From Planctomycetota bacterium (GTDB lineage Bacteria; Planctomycetota; Phycisphaerae; UBA1845; UTPLA1), in assembly GCA_003576905.1 (NCBI GenBank), contig QEVG01000029.1:1-63631 (forward strand): a DNA stretch of 63,631 bases. The letters are read 5' to 3'. The notes below the pieces were generated by a model. It made no database searches. It saw only the letters and a program-made list of their open reading frames with translations, and had not been told where the DNA came from. The position numbers and the translations under genes were made by a program. Below, piece by piece: positions 35,504-45,698 of this stretch (position 1 is its first letter; each line of letters opens with the position of its first letter).

Positions 35504-38500
35504 ATGCTCAATTTTCGCCGATCAGTACGGACGCGCACGCGGTATCTCCGCTTCGGATTTGGCGCCGGCGTCGTTGCGCTGTGGCTGCTGCCGCGGGCGG
35601 CACGGGCCCAGGCGGACGTCGTGCTCTATCCGGAAAAGCCGGAGATCTGCGCCTCGCCGCAGGTGCTCTTTTTTGATGACATCGAGCATGGCGCGGGCCG
35701 CTGGTCGATCTCCGATTCGGGCGCGTCTTCGGGTCTGGGCTGGGCCCTGTCGGCGCAGCCGCTTCCCTTCGGCCGGGCGGGCGTCGCCTGGTTCTGCAAC
35801 GATCTTGCCGGTCCGTCGGAGTGTCTGACAGGAGGCACCTTCGCCTCGCATTCCCTGTCGACGCCGGATATCCCGCTGCCCTCCGGTCTCGGCTCGCTCT
35901 ATTTTTCGTTTACCCATTACCTCGCGTCGCAGGGCGGCTTTGACGGCGGAAACCTCAAAGTCCGCGTCAACGGCCGCACCGTGGTCGTCGTTCCTCGAAC
36001 GGCGATCCGCTTTAACCCGTACAACGGGCGGCTCCCGGCGACAAACCCGAGTCCGCTCGCAGGACAGGACGTCTGGACCGGCGTCGGCGGCGAATGGGGA
36101 ACGACGCTCGTTGATCTCGGCAGCTTCATCAACCTGGGCACGACGACGTCGCTCCAGGTTCGCTTCGACTTCGGACGCGACACCTGCGGCGGCGTCGAAG
36201 GCTGGTATGTTGACGATGCCACGCTGTTCACCTGTCTCGACTGTGACGGCAATTCCGTCCCGGACCAGGCCCAGTACAACTTCGCTGCGTCCTCACCGAT
36301 TCTGGGCAACATCGGAAGCGGTTCGCCGCAGAACTTCGTGCTGACTGCCCCGCCCCGCGCCGACGACGTGGTAACGCTGTCGTTCACCGCCGTCGCCGAC
36401 CTGTTCGACGTGACGGAGTTCATTGATGTTCAGGTCAACACTGCGCTCGTCGGACGCATTTTTGAAAGCGGCGGGGGCACCTGCCCCGGAACGCCGGATA
36501 CGCAGCGGCTCATCGTGAGCGCCGCGGCCTGGAACGCGGCCGTGGGCGGGGGAAATGCCAGCATCGTGCTCGTTCCTTCCGCGGCGGTGAACCCCGTCGC
36601 CTGCGGCGGTGCGTCGACCATCGGCGTCCACGTGGCATACAGCACTGAAACCGACTGCGACAGCAATGGCACGATCGACAGCGTTGAGATTGCCGGCAAC
36701 CCCGGACTTGATACGTGTGTCAATGGAGTCCTCGACGCCTGCGAATGCGACTGCGACACGGACGGATTTCCCGATACGTGCGAGCTTTCGGAACGGCCCG
36801 ATTTCGACTGCAACCGGGACGGCATCCCCGACAAGTGCCAGCCGACCGCCCCAAATGGTGTGGTTCTCGGCGTCGATTTTGAGGGCGGCCTTCCGGCCGA
36901 CTGGACAGCGATGGGCACATTCGTGACCACGGCGCTGTGTTCCAGTACAAGCGGCGCTGCCGGTTGCGGCGGATCGAACTTTGGCTATTTCGGCGCGACC
37001 GGGACGTGCACCGCGGCCGCGGGCGTGTCGGGCCGGCTCGATTCGCCGACGGTGTTCATCCCTCCGGGCGTGACGGGTGTGACGCTGGGGTTCTGCTCGC
37101 GAATGCAGGTGAGGAACAATATCGACTTTGGTATTGTCCGCGTCAACGGGATCGACGTGCTGACCCGAACCGGGGGCGCCGGGACATGGGTCAACGAGAG
37201 CGTCAATCTCGACTCGTTCGCGGGAACGACCGTCAAGGTGCAGTTTGCCTTCTCTGCCAGTTCGAACACGAGCCCGGCGGCCCTGCTGGGATGGCAGATC
37301 GACAATGTGAAACTGGTGGTGCCCGGCCAGGGCGACATGGACACAGACGGCGTGCGCGACGCCTGCGACAACTGCCCCGCGAATCCGAATGGGGATCAGT
37401 CCGACTCCGATTCCGACGGACTGGGCGAGGCCTGCGACAACTGTCCCGGATTCGGAAGCAACGACCCCACGGATTCCGACACAGACGGCATCGGAGACGC
37501 CTGCGATAACTGCCCCGGCGCGTTCAATCCCGGGCAGGTGGATGCCGACTCCGACGGACTGGGCGATGCGTGCGATAACTGTCCGGACTTCCCGAGTTCG
37601 AACACGGGCGACACCGACAGCGATGGAGTCGGTGACATCTGCGATAACTGCCCCGACGAACCAAACGCCGATCAGGCGGACGCCGACACCGACGGGCTCG
37701 GCGATGCGTGCGACAACTGCCCCGGCGTGGCGAGCGATGATCCGACGGACTCGGACGGCGATGGTCTGGGCGACATCTGCGACAACTGCCCGGACCATGC
37801 CAATGCCGATCAGGCCGACGCCGATTCCGACGGCGTGGGCGACGCGTGTGACAACTGTCCCTCGACCGCGAACGCGAACCAGGCCAACAGCGATGGCGAC
37901 AGCCGCGGGAACGCGTGCGACAACTGTCCGAACTTCGCCTCCGAGGATTTTACCGACGGCGACGGGGACGGTGTCGGCAATGTATGCGACAACTGCCCCA
38001 CGACGGCAAACGCCGATCAGCTCAACCGGGACGGCGACAGCCGCGGCGACGCGTGTGACAACTGTCCCACCGTTTCGAATCCCGACCAGTTCGATTCCGA
38101 CGGCGACCTGGTCGGCGATGCGTGCGACAACTGCCCGATCGTGTCAAACGCGTCGCAGGCGGACTCCGACGGGGACGGCGACGGCAACGCCTGCGACAAC
38201 TGTCCAAATACGTCGAATCCGGATCAGGCCAATTCTGATGCCGACGCGCTGGGCAACGCCTGTGACAACTGCGACCTCGTGTCGAACCCCGGACAGGAAG
38301 ACGCCGACGGCGACGGCGCGGGCGACGCCTGCGACAACTGCCTGGGGGCTGCAAACCCCGATCAGGCCGACACGGACTTCGACGGCAAGGGCAATGCGTG
38401 CGATCTGTGCCCGAACCTGGCGACCAGCGGAGAAGACACCGATTCCGACAGCGACGGGTTTGGTGACGCCTGCGATAACTGTCCGACGGGTGGGAGTCCC

Positions 38501-38944
38501 GTTGAGGGCTCGCCGATTCAGATCTCGGTCGGCGCCTATGACAGTTATCACCCGATTCTGCTCGTAGGCGAAACGCTTGCGCCCGGGTCGGAGTTTTCCG
38601 TTAGCGGCGGAACTCCGCCCTATGGCTATTCGTGGACACTGACTTACGGCACCCAGTTGGACAATGTGATCAAAGATGGCAACACGGCCAATCCTGTAAT
38701 TTCGTCCAACACCGAGGGGGCCTATGAGGTCGCGCTGACGATCCGGGATAGCGCGGGGTGCAGCGCCCAGACCCAGTTCACCTTCTCTGTGACCGAGTCG
38801 CCGGAATTCTCAACGGCGCCGCCGGGCGGACAGGAGACGCCCGATACCTGCGGTCTCTGCGGACCGATGGGGACGTCAACCCTGTTTGCGTGCGTGATCG
38901 GCTCGCTGACGCTGATCGGCCGCCGGCGCAGGTCAGACGGCTAG
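35504..38944 (+). CDS. Large surface protein with TSP3 repeats and CGxCGP C-terminal anchor
   Basis: 1146 residues. Signal peptide about 1-35 (ending AARAQA). A jelly-roll or lectin-like beta domain (40-245), short DCDGN/DCNRDG repeats (about 385-445), a second beta domain (450-607), then 17 thrombospondin type-3 units of the form D-x-DG-x-GDACDNCP (about 613-1003), which should bind many Ca ions and form a stiff rod. An immunoglobulin/PKD-like domain (about 1005-1105) leads to CGLCGPM, a hydrophobic helix and the basic end RRRRSDG. Likely a calcium-dependent adhesin or matrix protein exposed on the cell. No clear ribosome-binding site. Confidence 0.88.
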   Translation: MLNFRRSVRTRTRYLRFGFGAGVVALWLLPRAARAQADVVLYPEKPEICASPQVLFFDDIEHGAGRWSISDSGASSGLGWALSAQPLPFGRAGVAWFCNDLAGPSECLTGGTFASHSLSTPDIPLPSGLGSLYFSFTHYLASQGGFDGGNLKVRVNGRTVVVVPRTAIRFNPYNGRLPATNPSPLAGQDVWTGVGGEWGTTLVDLGSFINLGTTTSLQVRFDFGRDTCGGVEGWYVDDATLFTCLDCDGNSVPDQAQYNFAASSPILGNIGSGSPQNFVLTAPPRADDVVTLSFTAVADLFDVTEFIDVQVNTALVGRIFESGGGTCPGTPDTQRLIVSAAAWNAAVGGGNASIVLVPSAAVNPVACGGASTIGVHVAYSTETDCDSNGTIDSVEIAGNPGLDTCVNGVLDACECDCDTDGFPDTCELSERPDFDCNRDGIPDKCQPTAPNGVVLGVDFEGGLPADWTAMGTFVTTALCSSTSGAAGCGGSNFGYFGATGTCTAAAGVSGRLDSPTVFIPPGVTGVTLGFCSRMQVRNNIDFGIVRVNGIDVLTRTGGAGTWVNESVNLDSFAGTTVKVQFAFSASSNTSPAALLGWQIDNVKLVVPGQGDMDTDGVRDACDNCPANPNGDQSDSDSDGLGEACDNCPGFGSNDPTDSDTDGIGDACDNCPGAFNPGQVDADSDGLGDACDNCPDFPSSNTGDTDSDGVGDICDNCPDEPNADQADADTDGLGDACDNCPGVASDDPTDSDGDGLGDICDNCPDHANADQADADSDGVGDACDNCPSTANANQANSDGDSRGNACDNCPNFASEDFTDGDGDGVGNVCDNCPTTANADQLNRDGDSRGDACDNCPTVSNPDQFDSDGDLVGDACDNCPIVSNASQADSDGDGDGNACDNCPNTSNPDQANSDADALGNACDNCDLVSNPGQEDADGDGAGDACDNCLGAANPDQADTDFDGKGNACDLCPNLATSGEDTDSDSDGFGDACDNCPTGGSPVEGSPIQISVGAYDSYHPILLVGETLAPGSEFSVSGGTPPYGYSWTLTYGTQLDNVIKDGNTANPVISSNTEGAYEVALTIRDSAGCSAQTQFTFSVTESPEFSTAPPGGQETPDTCGLCGPMGTSTLFACVIGSLTLIGRRRRSDG
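37336..38490 (+). repeat. Tandem imperfect repeats encoding TSP3 units
   Basis: About 17 units of roughly 60-75 bases, each containing TGCGACAACTG or a close variant (Cys-Asp-Asn-Cys) and GA(C/T)-rich codons. The units differ enough to show age, but stay similar enough for slippage or recombination. Confidence 0.8.
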
Positions 38945-38974
38945 GGCACTTTCCACACGATTCGCAAGTGGGCT

Positions 38975-41224
38975 TCAAGATGCATCGGTTCGATTGCCGA
39001 ACGAAGCGTCTTCGCGCAGTCGCCCCAGAAACGCCTTGATGCGCGTCGACTGCGCGGGGCTCAGGGTTCTCCGCCCGTACTGAGCGGTGTAGTACCACTC
39101 CGTGAGCAGCGGAAGCTCCGCGAAGTCCCGGTTGGCGCGCGCCAGGTCGCACGCGAATTCCATCGGCGACAGATGCGAGAGTTTCACATAGCCCTTGTTG
39201 GCGAGCAGGAGCACCAGGCGGTCGTAAAACCGGGCTTCGGCCTGCCGCACGCGGGCCTGCCGGCCGCGTCGGCCCGATTCGACGTTCTCCTTGAGCATCA
39301 GCGAGACAATCCCCAGCGCCCGCAGGACCAGCAGGATAAACGCGATCATCAGGACGAGAAGCAGCCAGTAGAAGAACCGCTGCCAGAGAGGCAGCTCGTC
39401 CGGGCCCCAGAGGATCGACAAAACGGTGATGCCCCGGCCATTTGCGCTGTCACCCTTCTGGATCTTCTCGACCCATGCGCCGAGGCTTTCGACGAGTGTG
39501 TACCAGCTCTCGGCGTCGAAGGCGACGATCAGCGTGGACCATTTGAACTGAAGCTGATCGAGCATCCGGCTGAAGGTGGCCGGCCAGCCTTCCTCCTGCC
39601 GCGCGAGTCGCGTCTGCGCGATCGGGCTGGGATCGAACGCGATCCAGCCTTCGTCGGAAAGGAAGACCTCCACCCAGGCGTGGGCGTCCCGCTGGCGAAA
39701 CTGGAAGAATCCTCCCGTCGTGTCGTATTCGCCTCCCATGTATCCGTTCACGATCCGCGCTGGGATGCCGGCGGCCTGACACAAAACGGTCATCGCCGAG
39801 GCGAAATACTCGCAGTGGCCCCGCTTGTGCCTGAAGAGGAAGTCCTTGACCGGATCGCTGCCGCCGAGCCGGGCTCCGCGGCTGAGGGAGTACTCGTACT
39901 CCCCGCCCGAAAGGTGCTCGCACAGCCGCTGGGCGAGCCTGCGCCGCTGCGCGGGGTCGGAAGGGTCGCCGTATCGTGAGAAGAACTCACGCGCATATCT
40001 TCGCACCTCGGGGTGAATCGCCGACAGGCGCATCGGCCGGTTGGGGTTTTCCGGCGGCGGATCGAGTATGACGCGCTCGTCCGCCGAAAGATTCCGGACG
40101 GTTCGAACGGTGTAGCGCACGCCCTTGCGCGGACGCTCATCCGTCTGAAGGCAGAGGTCCGCCTCTTTCACGCGCATCTTTCCGATATCCGTCGACGTGA
40201 ACTCCATCGGCGGATACAGAGCGAACAGCGCGCCCGAGGAGAGATTGTCGAGCCACACCTGCTGCTCGAGGACCTGGTGGGTCGGCTTGGGCGCTCCGAG
40301 CCGGGTCAGTGGAGGCGCATTGCCGGCGTCGTCGAGCTGAATCGTCTCCGCCTTTTTTTCGCGGGTTTCCCACCGGCCGCGTTCGTATCGCTCAAACGTC
40401 ATCCCGCGCAGGTAGGGTGTTATTTCCTGGTCGTCAACGACGCGGCCGTTGAGGCGCAGCGTCACCTTCATGACCGGCGTATCGTCCTCAATGATGTTGC
40501 CGTCCTCGAGCGTGATATCGCCGGAGAAAGCCGTCACAGACGTCGGCATGACGCCCTGGATTCGCACGAATAGACCCTTGCCCCACCCGCGCGGCACGGC
40601 GAGAAAGATCAGGCCCGCAAAGAGGCTCAGGGTGATCGCGATGAGCGTGGCCGGCACAATGAACGCCTTGCGCCGGGGACCAAGTGTCGCCTTTCGCAGG
40701 GGCGCCGCCTCGGGGACAAAGACGGCGGCGCGCTGCGCCAGGATAAGATCGGCCGCGCGCATCGACTGAAACGACAGCAGCCAGGCAAGACCGAAGGTCA
40801 GGTCAATGATCAGGACGAGCCCGAAAAGGGGGCTGCCGCTGGCAAATCCGCTGATCACCAACAGCAGAAACGAGATGGTCGCGACGAGGCCGTAGTCTCG
40901 ATAGCCCTTGAGATCGAAGAACTTGCAGCAGCCCAGGAACATCATGAAGTGCGCAAGGTCGATGATATGAACCGTCGGCTCGTCGTGCGGGGCGAACATC
41001 TCGAAGAGAAGGAATGCCCCCGCTGTTCCGATCATCGCGTGAATGCCCCATTCGGGCATGCGGCTGGTGCCGTCGGGACGCATCAGGAGCAGGCTCGCGA
41101 CGGCGCAGAGGAAGGCGATCGCCAGCAGGTGCCACGACTGCTCGACTTCCACGGCGGGCACCATGTTGGCCAGCGCCAGGAGGATCAAGCCGAGGTGGAT
41201 GCGTCCGAAGGGCTGCGGGCTCAT
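38975..41224 (-). CDS. DUF3488/transglutaminase-like membrane protein (TgpA type)
   Basis: 749 residues. Five or six N-terminal membrane helices, a large periplasmic transglutaminase-like domain and a final helix near residue 630 with a cytoplasmic C-terminus (DUF4129-like). The Cys-His-Asp triad is visible in RGHCEYFASA (about 470), RDAHAWVEVF (about 512) and AFDPSP. It follows moxR and the DUF58 gene with 4-base overlaps, a widely conserved trio thought to act in envelope assembly or stress. ATG at 41224 overlaps the DUF58 stop. Confidence 0.92.
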   Translation of the reverse strand: MSPQPFGRIHLGLILLALANMVPAVEVEQSWHLLAIAFLCAVASLLLMRPDGTSRMPEWGIHAMIGTAGAFLLFEMFAPHDEPTVHIIDLAHFMMFLGCCKFFDLKGYRDYGLVATISFLLLVISGFASGSPLFGLVLIIDLTFGLAWLLSFQSMRAADLILAQRAAVFVPEAAPLRKATLGPRRKAFIVPATLIAITLSLFAGLIFLAVPRGWGKGLFVRIQGVMPTSVTAFSGDITLEDGNIIEDDTPVMKVTLRLNGRVVDDQEITPYLRGMTFERYERGRWETREKKAETIQLDDAGNAPPLTRLGAPKPTHQVLEQQVWLDNLSSGALFALYPPMEFTSTDIGKMRVKEADLCLQTDERPRKGVRYTVRTVRNLSADERVILDPPPENPNRPMRLSAIHPEVRRYAREFFSRYGDPSDPAQRRRLAQRLCEHLSGGEYEYSLSRGARLGGSDPVKDFLFRHKRGHCEYFASAMTVLCQAAGIPARIVNGYMGGEYDTTGGFFQFRQRDAHAWVEVFLSDEGWIAFDPSPIAQTRLARQEEGWPATFSRMLDQLQFKWSTLIVAFDAESWYTLVESLGAWVEKIQKGDSANGRGITVLSILWGPDELPLWQRFFYWLLLVLMIAFILLVLRALGIVSLMLKENVESGRRGRQARVRQAEARFYDRLVLLLANKGYVKLSHLSPMEFACDLARANRDFAELPLLTEWYYTAQYGRRTLSPAQSTRIKAFLGRLREDASFGNRTDAS

Positions 41225-42501
41225 GTTGCCGCTCCCGCCGCCGCGGGCGCCTGCACGGCGGACGTCGGCACGGCAATCAGTGAATCAAACGCCTCGGCGC
41301 CGGGGACGCAGATTTTCGTCGGCCCCAGCGTGCGGCGTAGAAACCGGCTTACTGCGCGGACGTCGTCGGTCTCCTTCACCGCGAAGAGGACGCAGGAACC
41401 GCGCCACCGCGTCGGCAGGGGAACGCCCTGCAACTGGCGCGAAAGCACATCCTCGGAGTTTGTCGTGCGCACGGCCAGCTCACGCAGCAGGCGCTTGCGG
41501 CGGTGCCTGCCCGCGCCGGGCGGCAGCACCAGCAGCGGGTCGCCGCTGCAAATCAGGCCGACCCGCGTGCCCTGTTCCAGCACATCGCAGATCACGGTGG
41601 CGGCGGCGCTGATGGTCGTCTCGAGCTTTTCCCGCTGCTCGGCGTCGGCCGGGTCGATCCGCGTATCGATCACGCACCAGAGCTGTGGATCGCGCGTGCG
41701 GGCCATCTCGCGGATCATGAGCTGCCCGGTATGAGCGCTGCGGCGCCAGTGAATGCGCCGCGGGTTGTCGCCCTGCCGATATTCGCGCAGGCCGTAGAAT
41801 TCGTCATCGCCGCGTCCGCGCACCAGCATCGCGCCGCCGTCCGCGGCGTCGGCAAGCTTGCTTCGTTCCAGCGGATTGCCGCGCAGGCGTCCCAGCGTGG
41901 GAAAGACGATGATCTCGTCTTCCGCGCGATGCCGGATGACCTTGACAAAAATGCCGAAGGGAAAGGACGTCGAGACCTGCATGCACGACAGCACGATACG
42001 TCCGCGCCGCTTCGAAAGGGCCGGGGCGGTGAGCGTCACCGCCTCGCCGCCGCGCAGAAACGGTATGTACGTCTCGGGCGCGGCCGCCGGCGGATGCGGG
42101 CCGAAGATCTCGCACACGTGTATCTCGCGGGCCGGCCACCAGCCGCGATGATTGGTCACCGTGTATCTCAGTTCCATCGGCTGGCCGGCGACGGCGATGT
42201 CCGGCGCCAGACGCGAGATGCTGAGACCGCGCAGCGTGCGCCAGCCTGAAAGCAGCGACACAAGAATGGCCCCCAGGCACAGGCCGAACAGGATCAGCAG
42301 GATGTTGTTGTCGGAATCGATCGCGGCGAGTCCGATCAGGACGGCGCCGAGGCAGAACACCGCTCCGCCCGCGCGCAGGCGCAGTCGGTAGCTCGTGACG
42401 CGGCGGGATCGGGGCGGTCTGGGGCGTGCGGCCTTCATGTTCCGGTTGCGGGTAGAGAAAACATCGCGCGCGTCGGGCGCAAACTCCGGCGCGGCGGTCA
42501 C
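41221..42501 (-). CDS. DUF58 domain protein
   Basis: 426 residues. Two N-terminal membrane helices (about 43-85), a beta-rich region, then the DUF58 core YRQGDNPRRIHWRRSAHTG followed by a von Willebrand A-like fold. The GTG start at 42501 overlaps the moxR stop (GTGA), and its stop overlaps the transglutaminase ATG, so three proteins are made in step. In such clusters the DUF58 protein is thought to be the adaptor or target of the MoxR ATPase. Confidence 0.92.
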   Translation of the reverse strand: MTAAPEFAPDARDVFSTRNRNMKAARPRPPRSRRVTSYRLRLRAGGAVFCLGAVLIGLAAIDSDNNILLILFGLCLGAILVSLLSGWRTLRGLSISRLAPDIAVAGQPMELRYTVTNHRGWWPAREIHVCEIFGPHPPAAAPETYIPFLRGGEAVTLTAPALSKRRGRIVLSCMQVSTSFPFGIFVKVIRHRAEDEIIVFPTLGRLRGNPLERSKLADAADGGAMLVRGRGDDEFYGLREYRQGDNPRRIHWRRSAHTGQLMIREMARTRDPQLWCVIDTRIDPADAEQREKLETTISAAATVICDVLEQGTRVGLICSGDPLLVLPPGAGRHRRKRLLRELAVRTTNSEDVLSRQLQGVPLPTRWRGSCVLFAVKETDDVRAVSRFLRRTLGPTKICVPGAEAFDSLIAVPTSAVQAPAAAGAAT

Positions 42502-43460
42502 GTCGGCACGGGAATCTGCTCCAGGATCTCCAGCATGATCTGGTCGTTCGAGCCCATGTGCCCGTCCCGTAGGTAGGACTTGCTCACCACGCGGTGGGCG
42601 AACACCGGTATGGCCAGCGCCTTGAAGTCGTCCGGGACGGCGTAATCGCGCCCCTGAAGAAGCGCCGAAGCCCGCGCGGCCCGCAGGAGGGCCAGGGCTC
42701 CGCGCGGCGAAACTCCGACCTCGAACGCCTCGTGCCTTCGCGTGGCTTCGACGACGTCCTGGAGATAGTCCATCAGGGCGTCGTCGACGCTGACGCGGTC
42801 GGTCAGTTCCTGGAGCCGGAGCACCTCCGCCGCGTGCATCACCGGCTTGAGCGCCTCCAGCGGCGCCCGGTCCGGCTGGTTGCGCAGAATGAGCCGTTCG
42901 TCCTCGCGCGAGGGATACCCGATGCGAATACGCAGGATGAACCGGTCAAGCTGGTTCTCCGGCAGGAAATACGTTCCTTCGAACTCAAACGGGTTCTGCG
43001 TCGCGATGACCATGAACGGCTGATCGAGCCGCATCGCCTGGCCCTCGACGCTGACCTGGGCTTCGTTCATGACCTCGAGCAAGGCCGACTGCGTGCGCGG
43101 GGTCGTGCGGTTGATCTCGTCGGCGAGAACGATGTTGGCGAAGATCGGCCCCGGCTTGTATTCAAAAAGGCCGTTCTTGTCGTTGTAAACACTCACGCCG
43201 AGGATGTCCGACGGCAGCAGGTCGGGCGTAAGCTGAATGCGCGAAAACCGGCAGTCGATGCTTCGCGCCACCGCCCGGGCCAATACGGTCTTTCCTACGC
43301 CCGGTACGTCTTCGACGAGTACGTGGCCCCGGGCCAGCAGACCGATGAGAATCTGCGAGATGGCCTCGGGCTTGCCAATGAAGACCGATTCGATGTTCGC
43401 CCGAAGCTGCTGGAGCTTGTCGAGCAGGCCTTCGTCCTGTCGTGTCAATGCCGGGGTCAT
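42498..43460 (-). CDS. MoxR-family AAA+ ATPase
   Basis: 320 residues from the ATG at 43460; the TTG at 43493 would add 11 residues. Walker [10 protein letters not shown] (54-58 GVGKT), Walker B VLADEINR, sensor and arginine residues in [22 protein letters not shown]. Cytoplasmic chaperone-like ATPase that works on von Willebrand A-type partners, here the DUF58 protein next to it. The preceding GT-C gene ends 87 bases upstream on the same strand. Confidence 0.94.
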   Translation of the reverse strand: MTPALTRQDEGLLDKLQQLRANIESVFIGKPEAISQILIGLLARGHVLVEDVPGVGKTVLARAVARSIDCRFSRIQLTPDLLPSDILGVSVYNDKNGLFEYKPGPIFANIVLADEINRTTPRTQSALLEVMNEAQVSVEGQAMRLDQPFMVIATQNPFEFEGTYFLPENQLDRFILRIRIGYPSREDERLILRNQPDRAPLEALKPVMHAAEVLRLQELTDRVSVDDALMDYLQDVVEATRRHEAFEVGVSPRGALALLRAARASALLQGRDYAVPDDFKALAIPVFAHRVVSKSYLRDGHMGSNDQIMLEILEQIPVPT

Positions 43461-43547
43461 CGCCAAGCCCTTGGAAGCCCACTGGATCTTCAACAGTCCA
43501 TTATAGGCGAGACGGCGAGCGTGACACAGGGCCTTGCGGCGAAGAGG

Positions 43548-45698
43548 TCACGGTCTCGGCGCGGGCGGAATCTGAAACAGGGTGGCGTAGGGTGGCGCGC
43601 CGGCTTCTCCATCCAGGGTGAACTCCGCGACGCGCGAAAGGCCGGCGGCCTCCAGACGTTTGAAGAGTTCTTCGTCGATCGATTTCCAGAAGCCGTACCG
43701 GCTGCCGCGCAATCGCCGCATCTCGCCCCCGTTGACCAGGACATGGTCGTACCCGCGGTCTCGAAGCCAGGCCAACAGCTGTTCGGGCGAAATCTCGTCA
43801 GCCGCCTCGGCAAATGGATTGTTGTTGAAGACGACGCAGTAGTCCGCGCCGCGATCAAGGTAAAAGCGTCGGGCGTCGGCGACGACGAGCACCCGCGATC
43901 CGCGCGCCGCAAGCTCATTGACCCGCGGAACATGGGCGTGGGTCGGCCATTGGCCGCCGGTAAACCATTGTGTCGCTCCCGGCGCGCCGAAGCGCGCAAG
44001 CTCGAAGACGTGGCCCCGCGTGCAGGCCTCGATCAGGAGGGCGGCGTTCACAATGACCGCGGACAGGGCTGCGAGCAGGGCGAGGCGCCGGCGGCCCCCC
44101 ACGAGGAGCCGATCGCCGGCCGCCGCGGTGAGGACGGCGGCGGGCGGAATCAGGGTGACAGCGAATCGGCCCACCAGGTGCGTGAAGGCCGTCCAGCAGA
44201 GGAGACCGACTGCGATCATCAGCCAGCAAGGTGTCAGAATAGTGGCATCTCGGCTGCCGCGCGCCGCGTCGGCGTCCGGACGGCGGCGACTTGCACAGGC
44301 GACGACGCCGGAGGGGATGATCAGGATCACTGTTGCCCCGAACAGGGGGGACGCGCCGATTTCCCGGGCGGCGGCCGCCAGCCGCCGCGCGGCCGACCGG
44401 TCCTCCGGAGCGGGCTGGTGTCCCTCGCTCCAGCGCGCGGCGCCGTCGTCGTTCCAGACACCCCCGCGCTCAGGCATCACGGATCGTGCGAGGGGAAAGA
44501 CCGGATTGCCGGTGTGTATCGCATTGCGCACCAGCCAGGGACCGAACGCCAGAAGCGCGGGCAGGACAAACGCCGCGCCGCGCCGTACTGCGCCTTTTCG
44601 TGGCCGTGCCGCGGCGAGTGCCAACGGGAGCAGCACGGCGGGCACGCCGGTGTATTTGCATCCGCACGCAAGGCCGGCGAAGAAGCCGGAAAGAACGACC
44701 CAGCCGGCGCCGCCTTCCGGCGATCGTCGCGCGCGCAGCATGGCGGCGAGGCCCATCGCAGCGAAGAGGACCAGCGCGTTCTCGACATACGCGACGCCGC
44801 ACAGATACGTGACGAAGGGACAGCTCGCCGCGATCACCGCCGCAAGGGTCGCGAAGCGGGGAGCGGCCTCCCGCGCCGCGAGATAGACCGCCCCGGCCGC
44901 GAGCATGGCAAGAGCCGCATTGAGAAGCTGCGCGGCGCATGCCGCGTCGATGGCATCGCCCTCGACGATCATGGTCAGGAGGTAAAGCATCTCCGCGTTC
45001 ATGGGGAAGTTGCTGTAAATGTTGTGCGGCAGGTAGGTGATTTTTCCGGCGTCGATCCAGTCGCGCGGCGCGCCGAAGTGGTATTCCAGAACGTCGTAGC
45101 CGTTCCCCTCGGCGGGCCAGAGAATCCCCGGCGGAAACGTCGCGACGAGGAGCGCCATCGCCGCGAACGGGGCGGCCGCGAGCCAGAACCACCGGCTCAC
45201 ACGATCCGCCCGGCCGCTCGGCAGGAATGCGGGCTCGCCGCGCGCGCGCAAGGCCGGCGGGTCGGCCATCGTGGCAGAGCGGCGTCCGCGGCCTGTCAGG
45301 AACCACGCCGCCCCGGCGGCGATGCATCCGAACAGCACGCCGCGCCATGTCGTTGTGCCCATGATTCCCAGCGCGCCGCCCCCGAGCATGAGCAGGGAAA
45401 GCCCGCCCAGGCCGAGCGACAACGTGGTGAGCCCTCGCCACACACGATCCGCCTCTCGTGGAAGAAGCGCGCGTGCGACGATGCTTCCGAGGCCGGCCGC
45501 GGCGAGAAGAACCACGCATGTCGACGGCAGCTCAATCGTGAAAACCGCGACGGCCTTCGGCGACATCAGTCCCAGGCACGCCAGCGAAAGCCCGACGAAG
45601 ACAAGCGCGACCCGGGGCGGCGCATCGGAGGCGGAAGCAGCGCGGGCCGGCTCGGTTGTCGGCGACGGCACGCTCAATAGCCCTTCCTCTCGGCGCAT
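43548..45698 (-). CDS. GT-C-type membrane glycosyltransferase-like protein
   Basis: 716 residues with about 14 membrane helices and a soluble C-terminal part (from about 600). The first large loop has acidic EGNGYDVLEYHFGAPRDW, the place of the catalytic Asp/Glu in GT-C enzymes, followed by a region like PMT/ArnT family proteins (LAGLACGCKYTG type repeats). The C-terminal part contains a Tyr/Asp-rich small domain. The start overlaps the end of rsgA by 25 bases. Probably transfers sugars from a polyprenyl donor to envelope polymers; no TPRs, unlike its neighbours. Confidence 0.8.
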   Translation of the reverse strand: MRREEGLLSVPSPTTEPARAASASDAPPRVALVFVGLSLACLGLMSPKAVAVFTIELPSTCVVLLAAAGLGSIVARALLPREADRVWRGLTTLSLGLGGLSLLMLGGGALGIMGTTTWRGVLFGCIAAGAAWFLTGRGRRSATMADPPALRARGEPAFLPSGRADRVSRWFWLAAAPFAAMALLVATFPPGILWPAEGNGYDVLEYHFGAPRDWIDAGKITYLPHNIYSNFPMNAEMLYLLTMIVEGDAIDAACAAQLLNAALAMLAAGAVYLAAREAAPRFATLAAVIAASCPFVTYLCGVAYVENALVLFAAMGLAAMLRARRSPEGGAGWVVLSGFFAGLACGCKYTGVPAVLLPLALAAARPRKGAVRRGAAFVLPALLAFGPWLVRNAIHTGNPVFPLARSVMPERGGVWNDDGAARWSEGHQPAPEDRSAARRLAAAAREIGASPLFGATVILIIPSGVVACASRRRPDADAARGSRDATILTPCWLMIAVGLLCWTAFTHLVGRFAVTLIPPAAVLTAAAGDRLLVGGRRRLALLAALSAVIVNAALLIEACTRGHVFELARFGAPGATQWFTGGQWPTHAHVPRVNELAARGSRVLVVADARRFYLDRGADYCVVFNNNPFAEAADEISPEQLLAWLRDRGYDHVLVNGGEMRRLRGSRYGFWKSIDEELFKRLEAAGLSRVAEFTLDGEAGAPPYATLFQIPPAPRP

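Noticed and set aside
36293-37798. 501-codon minus-strand frame opposite the TSP3 protein
   Set aside because: Repetitive only because it mirrors the tandem TSP3 repeats.
37336-38490. Regular repeats as a CRISPR array
   Set aside because: Repeats are translated TSP3 units with coding divergence; there are no constant repeats with unique spacers and no cas genes.
42594-45680. 1028-codon open frame on the plus strand opposite moxR and the GT-C gene
   Set aside because: Antisense to clearly recognised genes; Arg/Gly/Glu-rich composition typical of high-GC shadow frames.
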